DNA from: Firm-04 sp964463355
Lineage (GTDB): Bacteria; Bacillota; Clostridia; Oscillospirales; Ruminococcaceae
DNA length: 51,113 nucleotides
Direction: 5' to 3'
Assembly (NCBI GenBank): GCA_964463355.1
Contig: CAYXBP010000012.1
Span: 1 to 51,113 of the forward strand
Position 1 is the first letter of the stretch, and each line of letters opens with the position of its first letter. Made by a program: the position numbers and the translations under genes. The notes under the pieces are model-generated. The model was given only the letters and a program-made list of their open reading frames with translations, had not been told where the DNA came from and ran no database searches. Positions 33,518 through 42,152 of this stretch are shown piece by piece.

Positions 33518-34906
33518 ATGGCAAAAATGTGGGCAGGCAGATTTTCCAAGGAGGTTGACGAAACCGTCAATGCCTTTAATTCATCCATTGCTTTTGATGC
33601 GAGAATGTATCGACAGGATATTGCAGGCAGCATCGCGCACGCAACCATGCTTGCAGACTGCGCCATTATCTCCGCAGAGGACCGAATCGCTATTGTGGAG
33701 GGCTTGCAGGGCATTCTTGCCGATCTGGAAAGCGGTGCTTTGTTGATTGATCCCACCGCAGAGGATATCCATATGTTTGTAGAAGCGGAACTCACCAAGC
33801 GTATCGGTGATGCTGGCAAGCGGCTGCATACAGCGCGTTCCCGCAACGATCAGGTTGCATTGGATATCCGGCTGACATTGCGTGATGAGATCAGAGAAAT
33901 CCGTGTGCTGATTGGAAATCTGGTGGATACACTGATCCGTTTGGCAGAGCAGCATACCATGACCATTCTGCCAGGGTATACGCACTTGCAGCGCGCTCAA
34001 CCCGTGACGCTGGCGCATCATCTTATGGCGTATGTCTGGATGCTGCTGCGCGATGATGAACGTTTGGCGGATACCGCAAAACGCATGAATTATTGCCCCT
34101 TGGGTGCAGGCGCACTGGCAGGTACTACTTATCCCATTGACCGCAAACAAACGGCTGCACTGCTAGGTTTTACAGCACCTGTTGCCAATAGTCTGGATGC
34201 GGTTTCTGACCGTGATTTCTGTGTGGAGATGGCTTCTGCCCTTTCTTTGCTGATGGTGCATCTTTCTCGTTTCTCCGAGGAGATTATTCTCTGGTGTTCG
34301 TGGGAGTTTAAATTCATTGAACTGGATGATGCCTATGCAACTGGTTCGTCTATCATGCCTCAGAAGAAGAATCCTGATGTGACAGAGTTGATTCGCGGCA
34401 AAACAGGTCGCGTCATTGGCGATCTGACTACACTTTTGACCATGCTCAAGGGGCTGCCTCTTGCCTACAATAAGGATATGCAGGAGGACAAGGAAGCGAT
34501 CTTTGACGCGATTGATAATGTTAAGTTGTGTTTGAAAACCTTTGATCCCATGCTTGCTACCATGCGCGTTAACGCCGAAAATATGCGAGCAGCGGCTGCG
34601 AAGGGCTTTATCAACGCCACTGATTGCGCCGACTATCTCGTGAAAAAGGGGTTGCCTTTCCGTGATGCGTATAAGATTACGGGCGGTCTTGTTGCAAAGT
34701 GCATCGAGCTGGGTGTGACGCTGGAAACACTGTCCATGGAAGAATATCGCGCTGCTTGTGAGATGTTCTCTGAGGACGTGTATGAGGCGATTGCATTGGA
34801 AACCTGCTTAAACGGCAGAGTATCCGAGGGTGCGCCTTCGGCACAGGCAGTTGCGCAGCAGATTGTATTGGCGAAGGCTGCGGTTGCTGCGAGGGACGCA
34901 TCATGA
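33518..34906 (+). CDS. argH: argininosuccinate lyase
   Basis: The 462-residue enzyme splits argininosuccinate into arginine and fumarate. It begins MAKMWAGRFSKEVDETVNAFNSS; HTARSRNDQV, GYTHLQRAQPVTLAHHL and the superfamily signature GSSIMPQKKNPD with the catalytic Ser loop are clear. The start ATG at 33518 has AAGGCAGG upstream; the longer frame overlaps argG and is not used. The next small gene overlaps its stop (ATGA). Confidence 0.96.
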   Translation: MAKMWAGRFSKEVDETVNAFNSSIAFDARMYRQDIAGSIAHATMLADCAIISAEDRIAIVEGLQGILADLESGALLIDPTAEDIHMFVEAELTKRIGDAGKRLHTARSRNDQVALDIRLTLRDEIREIRVLIGNLVDTLIRLAEQHTMTILPGYTHLQRAQPVTLAHHLMAYVWMLLRDDERLADTAKRMNYCPLGAGALAGTTYPIDRKQTAALLGFTAPVANSLDAVSDRDFCVEMASALSLLMVHLSRFSEEIILWCSWEFKFIELDDAYATGSSIMPQKKNPDVTELIRGKTGRVIGDLTTLLTMLKGLPLAYNKDMQEDKEAIFDAIDNVKLCLKTFDPMLATMRVNAENMRAAAAKGFINATDCADYLVKKGLPFRDAYKITGGLVAKCIELGVTLETLSMEEYRAACEMFSEDVYEAIALETCLNGRVSEGAPSAQAVAQQIVLAKAAVAARDAS

Positions 34907-35139
34907 ATAAAAAACGCTTGCTTTACATATTTGTTGTATCGCTGATTGCTTTTGTGATATGGCTTGCTGGAGAGTTTATCATCGCAAGATTCATCCCAGA
35001 TGCTACCATGGCAATCTCTCGTGGATGGGTGGTTATCGTCTTTTCCGCTGCGTGCGCGTGGAGTCTTATCCGCTTCTACCGCGAGGATAAAAAAGCAAAG
35101 GAGGAGGAAGAAAATGAAAACTACAAAAGTCTATATTGA
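34903..35139 (+). CDS. small two-helix membrane protein of unknown function
   Basis: I do not recognise this 78-residue protein. It begins MNKKRLLYIFVV, has two hydrophobic segments (about 7-28 and 38-60) with a short charged loop, and a Lys/Glu-rich cytosolic tail (DKKAKEEEENEN). Its start overlaps the argH stop by four bases and its end overlaps argC by 26 bases, so it is translated as part of the arginine operon. A link to arginine metabolism is only suggested by position. Confidence 0.65.
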   Translation: MNKKRLLYIFVVSLIAFVIWLAGEFIIARFIPDATMAISRGWVVIVFSAACAWSLIRFYREDKKAKEEEENENYKSLY

Positions 35140-36070
35140 TGGTCAAGCCGGTACCACTGGTTTGAAGCTGTATGACCGTATTAAAAATCGTTCCGATGTG
35201 GAGTTGCTGCTGATTGATCCAGAAAAGCGCAAGGATAACGATGCGCGTGCCCGCATGATTAATGCATCCGATATTACATTTCTATGTCTGCCAGATGCAG
35301 CATCGCGTGAGGCGGTGTCGTTTATTACCAACCCCAATGTGCGTGTGATTGATGCATCTACAGCACACCGTACCAACCCCGATTGGGCTTACGGGTTTCC
35401 AGAGCTTTCTGCTGCCCACCGCGCAAGGATTATAACATCCAAGCGTGTGGCAGTGCCTGGGTGCTATGCTTCTGGGTTTGCCTCTCTGGTGTATCCCATG
35501 GTGCAAAATGGCTTGCTGCCCGCAGATTATCCTGTGACCTGTCATGCTGTTTCTGGTTACAGCGGTGCAGGAAAAGCCGCCATTGCGCAGTATGAGTCTG
35601 CAAACCGTCCCAAAGAACTGGATAGTCCTCGTCAGTATGCGCTGACGCAAGGGCATAAGCATCTGCCGGAGATGCAGGCTGTTTCTGGTTTGGCTGAGCC
35701 CCCAATGTTCAACCCTATGGTATGCGATTATTTTGCAGGTATGGTGGTTTCTGTGCCACTGCATAGCAGATTGCTTAACGGCAACCCTTCTTTGGAGGAA
35801 GTTCACGCCATGTTCCAAGTGCATTATGCAGGGCAGCAGTTCGTGCAGGTGCGTGCTTTGCAAGGCGCGGATGTGTTGGAAAACGGCTTCTTGCCTGCCA
35901 ATACCCTTGCTGGTACCAATCTGCTGGAGATTTTTGTGTGCGGCAATGATCAGCAAATTTTGCTTGCCGCAAGACTGGATAATCTTGGTAAGGGCGCATC
36001 TGGCGCGGCACTCCAGTGTTTTAATCTTATGACTGGCGTACCCGAGGATATGGGACTGAATACATACTGA
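35114..36070 (+). CDS. argC: N-acetyl-gamma-glutamyl-phosphate reductase (type 2, short form)
   Basis: The 318-residue NADPH enzyme reduces N-acetylglutamyl phosphate to the semialdehyde. The start MKTTKVYIDGQAGTTGLKLYDR and total length match the short AGPR2 class rather than the ~345-residue AGPR1. The catalytic cysteine is Cys117 in VPGCYASGF. A GGAGGAGGAAG site sits before the ATG at 35114; the longer frame would start within the small membrane protein gene. Confidence 0.93.
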   Translation: MKTTKVYIDGQAGTTGLKLYDRIKNRSDVELLLIDPEKRKDNDARARMINASDITFLCLPDAASREAVSFITNPNVRVIDASTAHRTNPDWAYGFPELSAAHRARIITSKRVAVPGCYASGFASLVYPMVQNGLLPADYPVTCHAVSGYSGAGKAAIAQYESANRPKELDSPRQYALTQGHKHLPEMQAVSGLAEPPMFNPMVCDYFAGMVVSVPLHSRLLNGNPSLEEVHAMFQVHYAGQQFVQVRALQGADVLENGFLPANTLAGTNLLEIFVCGNDQQILLAARLDNLGKGASGAALQCFNLMTGVPEDMGLNTY

Positions 36071-36086
36071 AAGGAAGTACAGAGCT

Positions 36087-37376
36087 ATGAAGCTGCAATG
36101 CTTTGCGGAATATCCCTTTGTGGAGGGCGGTGTCTGTGCCGCGAAAGGCTTCAGGGCAGGGGGGATCTGCTGTGGGCTGAAGCACCATGCCCTTACCGAT
36201 GAAACTGTCTTGAAGGCAAATGATGTCACCGAGGCTGCCCCAAAGAAAAACGATCTTGCCATGATTACTGCTGACTGCGAATGTGCTGCCGCTGCGGTCT
36301 ATACCAGCAATAAAGTGAAAGGCGCACCCATTTTGGTGACCAAGCAGCATCTGCAAGATGGTAGGGCAAGAGCCGTGATTGTAAATTCTGTCAATGCAAA
36401 TACCTGCAATGCCGATGGCGTGGAAAAAGCAAACGCAATGTGTAAGCTGGCGGCTGATGCGCTGCAAATTGCCGCAGAAGATGTGATTGTTGCATCTACG
36501 GGCGTGATTGGGCAGGTGCTGCCTATTGAGCCCATTGCGGCTGCTGTGCCCGCGTTGACTGAGGCACTCTCCTACGAAGGCAATGCAGCGGCACTCAATG
36601 CAATCATGACCACGGATACTCGTCCGAAAGAGGTGGCTGTGTCGTTTCAAGTGGGCAACGTAACCTGTAGGCTGGGTGGTATGCTCAAGGGCAGTGGCAT
36701 GATTCATCCAAATATGGCAACTACCCTGACTTTCCTGACGACGGACTGTGCCATTGCGCCCGCCATGCTGCAACAGGCACTTTCCGATGTGGTGAAAGTA
36801 ACGTTGAATTGTGTTTCTGTGGATGGTGACCAGTCTACCAATGATATGGCGTGCGTGATGGCAAACGGTGCGGCAGGTAATCGTGAAATTACTGCCGAAA
36901 ATGCCGATTATGTCGCGTTCCGCGGCGCGTTGTATGCCGTAATGTTGAATCTTGCAAGAATGTGCGCCGCCGATGGCGAGGGTGCAACCAAGCTGATTGA
37001 GTGCGTGGTATCACAGGCTGCAAGCGCCGCAATTGCAGAAACTGTTGCAAAATCGGTTGTTTGTTCCAGTCTGTTCAAAGCAGCAATGTTCGGTGCCGAT
37101 GCCAATTGGGGCAGAATTGCCTGCGCTATGGGCTATGCTGATTGCGAATTCGATGTTGCAAAGGTGGATGTAGACTTGGCATCGGTTGCAGGCAAAATTG
37201 CGGTGGCGAGAAGTGGCTTTGGCGTTCCGTTTTCGGAGGATGAGGCGAAAAAAGTATTGCTGGAGGATGAAATCCAGGTGCTGATTTCTCTCAACAGTGG
37301 CGATGCTTCGGCTGTGGCGTGGGGTTGTGACCTCACCTATGATTATGTGAAGATCAATGGCGATTATCGCAGCTGA
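36087..37376 (+). CDS. argJ: bifunctional ornithine acetyltransferase/N-acetylglutamate synthase
   Basis: The 429-residue protein moves the acetyl group from N-acetylornithine to glutamate (and may also use acetyl-CoA), so the cluster can run the acetyl-recycling pathway without argA or argE. The self-cleavage site is KGSGMIHPNMAT, with Thr212 as the new N-terminal nucleophile after cleavage behind Ala211. The N-terminal region carries about 20 extra residues (HALTDETVLKANDVTEAAP) between GLK and KKNDLAMI, compared with the usual ArgJ pattern. The C-terminus ends DLTYDYVKINGDYRS as expected. Confidence 0.95.
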   Translation: MKLQCFAEYPFVEGGVCAAKGFRAGGICCGLKHHALTDETVLKANDVTEAAPKKNDLAMITADCECAAAAVYTSNKVKGAPILVTKQHLQDGRARAVIVNSVNANTCNADGVEKANAMCKLAADALQIAAEDVIVASTGVIGQVLPIEPIAAAVPALTEALSYEGNAAALNAIMTTDTRPKEVAVSFQVGNVTCRLGGMLKGSGMIHPNMATTLTFLTTDCAIAPAMLQQALSDVVKVTLNCVSVDGDQSTNDMACVMANGAAGNREITAENADYVAFRGALYAVMLNLARMCAADGEGATKLIECVVSQAASAAIAETVAKSVVCSSLFKAAMFGADANWGRIACAMGYADCEFDVAKVDVDLASVAGKIAVARSGFGVPFSEDEAKKVLLEDEIQVLISLNSGDASAVAWGCDLTYDYVKINGDYRS

Positions 37377-37403
37377 AAAGCGAAGGAAAGGACAAAAACA
37401 ATC

Positions 37404-38291
37404 ATGGAACAAATGGATCTCATGGGGAATATCTCAAACCGTATTCGTTCACAGGTGCTGATTGATGCACTGCCCTATATTCAGCGATACAATCAGAAGA
37501 TCATTGTGGTAAAATATGGCGGCAATGCCATGACCAATGAAGCCCTGAAAGAAGCGGTCATGAGCGATATCGTGTTGCTTTCTCTGGTGGGTATTCGTGT
37601 GGTGTTGGTGCATGGTGGTGGCCCAGAAATCAGCGATATGCTGCATCGCCTGAACATTGAGAGCCGCTTTGTTGGCGGTTTGCGCTACACAGATGCTGAA
37701 ACAGCCGAGGTGGTGCGCATGGTGCTTGCTGGTAAAGTCAACAAGGAGTTGGTTTCTCATCTTACCCGTCACCAGGGGCAGGCGTTGGGCTTGTGCGGCA
37801 TTGATGGCGAGCTGCTGCGTGCGACCAAAAAAGAAAGTAAACCCGATGTTGGCCTGGTTGGTGAGATCACCGATGTGAACACCAAGCCCATTCTCATGGC
37901 ACTGGATAACGGCTATATTCCAGTAGTCGCAACAGTCGCCTGCGGTGCAGATGGTCAGGTGTATAATGTGAATGCGGATACCGCCGCTGCTGCTATTGCC
38001 GCAGCTCTGGGTGCAGAGAACCTCATTCTCATGACCGATATTGCAGGTCTGCTGCGTGATAAAAATGACCCCGAAACACTGATTCCGTCTGTCAGCATCA
38101 GCGAGGTGCAGAATCTCAAAAAGCAGGGGATCATTTCTGGTGGCATGATTCCCAAAATCGACTGCTGCGTGGAAGCCATTCGTCGAGGCGTGAAAAAAGC
38201 AGTTATCATTGATGGCAGAATCCCGCACTCCATTCTGGTGGAGATTTGCAGCAATGAGGGCGTTGGTACTCAGTTTCTTAGCGTGTATTGA
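37404..38291 (+). CDS. argB: acetylglutamate kinase
   Basis: The 295-residue amino acid kinase phosphorylates N-acetylglutamate. Seen motifs are VVKYGGNAM (ATP phosphate site), VHGGGPEIS (substrate loop), and DIAGLLRDKNDPETLI near the C-terminal ATP-binding lobe. An N-terminal helix (MDLMGNISNRIRSQVLIDALPYIQ) is present as in arginine-inhibited hexameric forms, so feedback inhibition is likely (inference). Confidence 0.95.
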   Translation: MEQMDLMGNISNRIRSQVLIDALPYIQRYNQKIIVVKYGGNAMTNEALKEAVMSDIVLLSLVGIRVVLVHGGGPEISDMLHRLNIESRFVGGLRYTDAETAEVVRMVLAGKVNKELVSHLTRHQGQALGLCGIDGELLRATKKESKPDVGLVGEITDVNTKPILMALDNGYIPVVATVACGADGQVYNVNADTAAAAIAAALGAENLILMTDIAGLLRDKNDPETLIPSVSISEVQNLKKQGIISGGMIPKIDCCVEAIRRGVKKAVIIDGRIPHSILVEICSNEGVGTQFLSVY

Positions 38292-38348
38292 TTTGGATGA
38301 ATTGCCCTGTTTCTATGGGAATTCTTTAACAAATTCATAAATTATGTC

Positions 38349-38378
38349 TTGATTTGTGCCCGCAGTATGTGGTAAGAT
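38349..38378 (+). promoter_or_regulatory. possible internal promoter before argD
   Basis: TTGATT, 18 bases, TAAGAT in the 104-base gap between argB and argD. An AATTCATA half site similar to an ARG box half lies 20 bases upstream. Weak evidence. Confidence 0.4.
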
Positions 38379-38395
38379 AGAAATGAGGAAAAGCT

Positions 38396-39562
38396 ATGAA
38401 TACCATTGAATTATCTGAGCAATATCTGATGAAAACCTATGGCCATCAGCCCATTGCCATGCGGAGTGGCAGCCGTAGCGTATGCACCGCTGAGGACGGC
38501 AAAACCTATATTGATTTCGGCAGCGGTATTGGTGTCAATTCCCTTGGCTATTGCAATGCCGATTGGGCAGATGCTGTTTGTGCGCAGGTACGCGCGCTTC
38601 AGCATACCAGTAACAATTACTTCAACGGCGTACAGGCAAAGCTTGCCACGCAGCTCTGCACCATGACGGGCTACAGCCGCGTGTTCTTCGGCAACTCTGG
38701 TGCAGAGGCTAATGAGTGTGCCATCAAAGTGGCAAGAAAATACAGCTTTGATCGTTACGGCGAAGGCAGAGGCACTGTTGTTACACTGCAAAACAGCTTC
38801 CATGGCAGAACGCTTACAACGCTGGCTGCAACTGGGCAGGATGTGTTCCATAACTATTTCTTTCCATTCCCTGAGGGCTTTGCTTATGCTGCGGTGAATG
38901 ATCTTGCGGATTTGCAGGAAAAGCTGGATGGTACTGTCTGCGCTGTGATGATGGAGATGATCCAAGGCGAGGGCGGCGTGAATGTGCTTGACCGCGATTA
39001 TGCGCAGGCAGTGGCAAAGCTTTGTGCCGAAAAGGATATTCTGCTTATTGTGGATGAGGTGCAGACTGGTGTCGGCAGAACAGGTACATTCCTTGCAAGC
39101 GAACAGTTCGGCATTCGGCCCAATATTACAACCCTTGCAAAGGGATTAGGCGGTGGATTGCCCATCGGTGCCTGCCTTGTGGATGCTGTTTGTGAGGATA
39201 CTCTCGGCGGTGGCACCCATGGTTCAACTTTCGGCGGTAACCCTGTCGTGTGTGCAGGTGCAGCTGCCGTGCTGGAACGTGTATCGGAACCTGGCTTTTT
39301 GGAATCTGTATCGGATAAGGGTGCTTATATCCGCGAGGCACTGGAGAGCTGCCCCGAAGTCGAAGAAATCACTGGCTTAGGTTTGATGATCGGCATTCGC
39401 CTTAGCACGATGAAGGCTACCGATGTGCTTGTTGCCGCCAGAGAAGCTGGTTTGCTTGTGCTAACTGCGAAGGATAAGGTAAGACTCCTGCCTCCGCTGA
39501 CTATCTCGAAAGAAGAACTGGATGCAGGATTGGAAATACTGTTGCAGATTCTGAATCCCTGA
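38396..39562 (+). CDS. argD: acetylornithine aminotransferase
   Basis: The 388-residue class III PLP enzyme makes N-acetylornithine. It shows FFGNSGAEANECAIKVAR (phosphate site), LQNSFHGRTL, VDEVQTGVGRTG and the Schiff-base Lys249 in TTLAKGLGGGLPIGA. Length and motifs fit ArgD. GAGGAAAAGC precedes the ATG. Confidence 0.95.
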   Translation: MNTIELSEQYLMKTYGHQPIAMRSGSRSVCTAEDGKTYIDFGSGIGVNSLGYCNADWADAVCAQVRALQHTSNNYFNGVQAKLATQLCTMTGYSRVFFGNSGAEANECAIKVARKYSFDRYGEGRGTVVTLQNSFHGRTLTTLAATGQDVFHNYFFPFPEGFAYAAVNDLADLQEKLDGTVCAVMMEMIQGEGGVNVLDRDYAQAVAKLCAEKDILLIVDEVQTGVGRTGTFLASEQFGIRPNITTLAKGLGGGLPIGACLVDAVCEDTLGGGTHGSTFGGNPVVCAGAAAVLERVSEPGFLESVSDKGAYIREALESCPEVEEITGLGLMIGIRLSTMKATDVLVAAREAGLLVLTAKDKVRLLPPLTISKEELDAGLEILLQILNP

Positions 39563-39599
39563 AACGATGCGCGATGCGCATCTGGAAGGTGAGGTGCGC

Positions 39600-40178
39600 A
39601 TGATGCTGGAATTTACTATTTTTCAACAACGCGGCAAATATCTGGTGAGCGATGCAGATGAAAATATCGTGTATACGCTTAAGAAGAAATGGCGCGGCGG
39701 TTGGGCGATTATCGATCGCAATGGTTATGAACTGTATGTTCTCAGTGAGCCAACTGTGGAGCGTCACCCAGTCTACAAGCTAATGCTCAATGGCAAGCCT
39801 TGTGGACAGTACCGCTGCCATTCCAAGTTTCTCGATCCTGCCATGGAACTGACTTTTCGCGATAAAGTCATGTTGTTTCGTACCGATGACGGAATCCACT
39901 ATACAATTTTGGTAGGCGGAAAGGTTTGCGGTACGGTAACAAATGTTCCGTTGCAGCGTGCTGATGAATTCAAGTTTGAACTGAAGATCGAAGCCAACGA
40001 GTTTGAGGATTTTATGCCGTTGCTGCCTATGGCATCGCTGGAGTGCATTACGCCCAAAGCACAACCACAGAATAATTCCAGAACAGCCACAGGCACGGTT
40101 TGTTATCAGAATACGAAGGAACAGCCCGAGAAGGATGCTCCTGATCAACCAAGCGCAATTGCTGGATCAAAGGCATGA
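39600..40178 (+). CDS. conserved-looking protein of unknown function, possible LURP-one/Tubby-C-like fold
   Basis: The 192-residue cytosolic protein starts MMLEFTIFQQRGKYLVSDAD and is made of short alternating hydrophobic strands (KYLVSD, NIVYTLKKKW, GWAIIDRNGYELYVL, HYTILVGGKVCGTV). The pattern recalls the LURP-one-related/Tubby C-terminal beta-barrel, but the match is by eye only. The last ~40 residues are polar and probably disordered. GGTGAGG precedes two adjacent ATG codons at 39600 and 39603. Located between argD and argF and transcribed with them; no arginine role is known. Confidence 0.6.
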   Translation: MMLEFTIFQQRGKYLVSDADENIVYTLKKKWRGGWAIIDRNGYELYVLSEPTVERHPVYKLMLNGKPCGQYRCHSKFLDPAMELTFRDKVMLFRTDDGIHYTILVGGKVCGTVTNVPLQRADEFKFELKIEANEFEDFMPLLPMASLECITPKAQPQNNSRTATGTVCYQNTKEQPEKDAPDQPSAIAGSKA

Positions 40179-40210
40179 ACGCATAAAACAGAAGGAAGGA
40201 ATGATTCCAC

Positions 40211-41113
40211 ATGAAGCATTTATTGAAGATGCTCGATCTCTCCACAGAGGAGATTATCGATCTGCTGAATCTGGCAGATCAACTGAAATATGAGCGCAAA
40301 CACAACATCCCGCATCCCCATTTGCAGGGAAAAACACTGGGCATGATTTTCCAGAAGGCGTCCACTCGAACTCGTGTTTCTTTTGAAACTGGTATGGTGC
40401 AGTTGGGCGGCTATCCGCTGTTTTTGTCCTCCAATGATTTGCAGATCGGCAGAGGCGAGCCTGTGCAGGATACCGCGCGAGTGCTTTCCCGTTATCTGGA
40501 TGGTATCATGATTCGTACCTTTGCGCAGCAGGAGGTTGAAGATCTTGCGAAATACGGCTCTATCCCCGTTATCAATGGCTTGACTGACTTTTGTCATCCT
40601 TGCCAGGTGCTTGCGGATTTGATGACCATTCGTGAGTATAAAGGAAGCTTCCAGGGGCTGAAGATGTGCTATATTGGTGATGGCAATAATATGGCAAATT
40701 CTCTGATTGTTGGCGGATTGAAGGTTGGTATGAAGGTCAGCATCGCTTGTCCGAATGCCTATCAGCCGGATGAAAAGGTGTTGGCGTTTGCGAAAGAAAA
40801 TGGTGGCTTTGCCATGACCGATTCTCCCATTGAGGCTGCCGCAGGTGCAGATGTGATCTTCACTGATGTTTGGGCGTCTATGGGTCAGGAGGGTGAAGCA
40901 GAACAGCGTAAAATTGCGTTTGATGGCTATCAGGTCAATGATGCTCTGCTTGCTGCTGCAAATCCTGAGTGCATGGTGCAGCATTGTCTGCCTGCACACC
41001 GCGGCGAGGAGATTACCGCAGAGATCTTTGAGGCGCATGCCAAAGAGATTTTTGATGAGGCTGAAAATCGTCTGCACGCGCAAAAAGCGGTTATGGTCAA
41101 GGTGATGGGCTGA
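40211..41113 (+). CDS. argF: ornithine carbamoyltransferase
   Basis: The 300-residue enzyme makes citrulline from ornithine and carbamoyl phosphate. It has the carbamoyl phosphate motif STRTR (51-55), HPCQ (129-132), and the ornithine-binding HCLPAHRGEE near the C-terminus. AAGGAAGGAATG precedes the start. It is last in the arginine cluster and is followed by a terminator. Confidence 0.95.
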   Translation: MKHLLKMLDLSTEEIIDLLNLADQLKYERKHNIPHPHLQGKTLGMIFQKASTRTRVSFETGMVQLGGYPLFLSSNDLQIGRGEPVQDTARVLSRYLDGIMIRTFAQQEVEDLAKYGSIPVINGLTDFCHPCQVLADLMTIREYKGSFQGLKMCYIGDGNNMANSLIVGGLKVGMKVSIACPNAYQPDEKVLAFAKENGGFAMTDSPIEAAAGADVIFTDVWASMGQEGEAEQRKIAFDGYQVNDALLAAANPECMVQHCLPAHRGEEITAEIFEAHAKEIFDEAENRLHAQKAVMVKVMG

Positions 41114-41138
41114 GCAGATGCACAGATATACAACGAGG

Positions 41139-41177
41139 AAGCTTGCAGACGATTGCTTTGCAAGCTTTCTCTTTTTT
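41139..41177 (+). terminator. intrinsic terminator of the arginine cluster
   Basis: AAGCTTGCA pairs with TGCAAGCTT (9 bp, 11-base loop), followed by TCTCTTTTTT. Confidence 0.8.
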
Positions 41178-41210
41178 GAAAGACTTGCCTGCAACTTGAA
41201 AAATGATTTT

Positions 41211-41280
41211 TTGACAAAACGTCTTTTTCGGTATATCATCGTTGCAGGGAATTGCTAAAATCATACGATTATGCTATAAT
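41211..41280 (+). promoter_or_regulatory. tandem promoters of the phosphodiesterase gene
   Basis: Promoter 1: TTGACA (41211-41216), 17 bases, TATCAT (41234-41239). Promoter 2: TTGCTA (41252-41257), 17 bases, TATAAT (41275-41280) with an extended TGC. Confidence 0.6.
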
Positions 41281-41312
41281 GGAGAAAATGATTCCAAAGG
41301 AGAATGCTGTGT

Positions 41313-41882
41313 ATGAAATGGTTAATCGCATCGGATTTGCATGGTTCGGCGTATTATACCGAACAACTTTTGGCTGCATTTGCCACAGAGCAGGCAGATC
41401 GCTTGCTGTTGCTCGGCGATTTGCTGTATCACGGGCCACGCAATGACCTTCCACGGGATTATGCGCCCAAATCCGTGATTAGGATGCTCAATGCGCACCA
41501 ACGGGAGATTCTTTGTGTGCGAGGCAATTGTGATGCAGAAGTCGATCAGATGGTGCTGGAGTTTCCTATTTTGGCGGATTATGCGTTACTGGCTGTGGGC
41601 AGCCGAATGATATTTGCCACTCATGGGCATCATTATCATGCGGAGCATCTGCCGCCGCTGCATCATGGGGATGTGCTGTTGCATGGGCATACGCATATCC
41701 CGAAATGCGTGGCTTGCGGAGAGGGCATTGTGTATTGCAATCCTGGGTCAGTGTCACTCCCAAAGGAGGATTCGGCGCATGGATATATGACGCTGGAAGA
41801 TGGTCTTTTACAGTGGAAGAATTTGCAAGGACAGTGCTATCATCGCTGGGATATGCATGATACAGTATGTGATCCACTATAA
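41313..41882 (+). CDS. yfcE: YfcE-type metallophosphodiesterase
   Basis: The 189-residue protein has the calcineurin-like metallophosphoesterase motifs ASDLHG, LLGDLLYHGP, RGNCD, THGHHY and LHGHTH in order. YfcE-family enzymes hydrolyse phosphodiesters with Mn ions; the physiological substrate is unknown. The start is ATG 41313, since AAAGGAG lies about ten bases before it; the ATG nine bases upstream is too close. Monocistronic. Confidence 0.9.
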   Translation: MKWLIASDLHGSAYYTEQLLAAFATEQADRLLLLGDLLYHGPRNDLPRDYAPKSVIRMLNAHQREILCVRGNCDAEVDQMVLEFPILADYALLAVGSRMIFATHGHHYHAEHLPPLHHGDVLLHGHTHIPKCVACGEGIVYCNPGSVSLPKEDSAHGYMTLEDGLLQWKNLQGQCYHRWDMHDTVCDPL

Positions 41883-41925
41883 GGAAATACGGCAAAACAG
41901 CGGAATGTTCCACAAAAGATACCAC

Positions 41926-41954
41926 TTGACAAATTCCCTAAAAAAGCGTATAAT
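41926..41954 (+). promoter_or_regulatory. promoter of the hydE-hydG-hydF operon
   Basis: A perfect TTGACA, 17 bases, and a perfect TATAAT. The expected transcript starts near 41961, about 190 bases before hydE. Confidence 0.8.
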
Positions 41955-41960
41955 AATCAT

Positions 41961-42145
41961 AGAAACTGTTGCTCCCGCGTCTGCGGCTTCTCCTACGACT
42001 AGGCGGTGACAGTCCTTTACCCGTGCCACATCTGACGCAGAAAAGCTTTTTGATGCGAAAGTACAGCGCGCTTTTGTTATGCCGTTTTACGATGATACAA
42101 AATCGCCATGTCCTTTCGGGCATGGCTTTTGTTTATTAAGGGGGG
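41961..42145 (+). promoter_or_regulatory. structured leader with terminator ahead of hydE (candidate riboswitch/attenuator)
   Basis: The leader can form a three-way junction: ACTGT (41965-41969) pairs with ACAGT (42009-42013) and encloses CCGC/GCGG and CCTA/TAGG hairpins. Less defined helices follow. A terminator hairpin then sits directly before the ribosome site. ATGCC at 42079-42083 could pair with the GGCAT of the terminator arm to prevent termination. I recognise no known riboswitch consensus. Confidence 0.5.
42105..42137 (+). terminator. intrinsic terminator inside the hydE leader
   Basis: GCCATGTCC pairs with GGGCATGGC (9 bp, loop TTTC) and is followed by TTTTGTTTATT, immediately before the AAGGGGGG ribosome site of hydE. 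A terminator between promoter and first gene is the classical mark of transcription attenuation. Confidence 0.75.
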
Positions 42146-42152
42146 ATGCACA

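Noticed and set aside
41961..42100. known riboswitch classes (SAM, TPP, FMN, cobalamin, tetrahydrofolate, ZTP, fluoride, T-box)
   Set aside because: None of their conserved core sequences could be found by eye.
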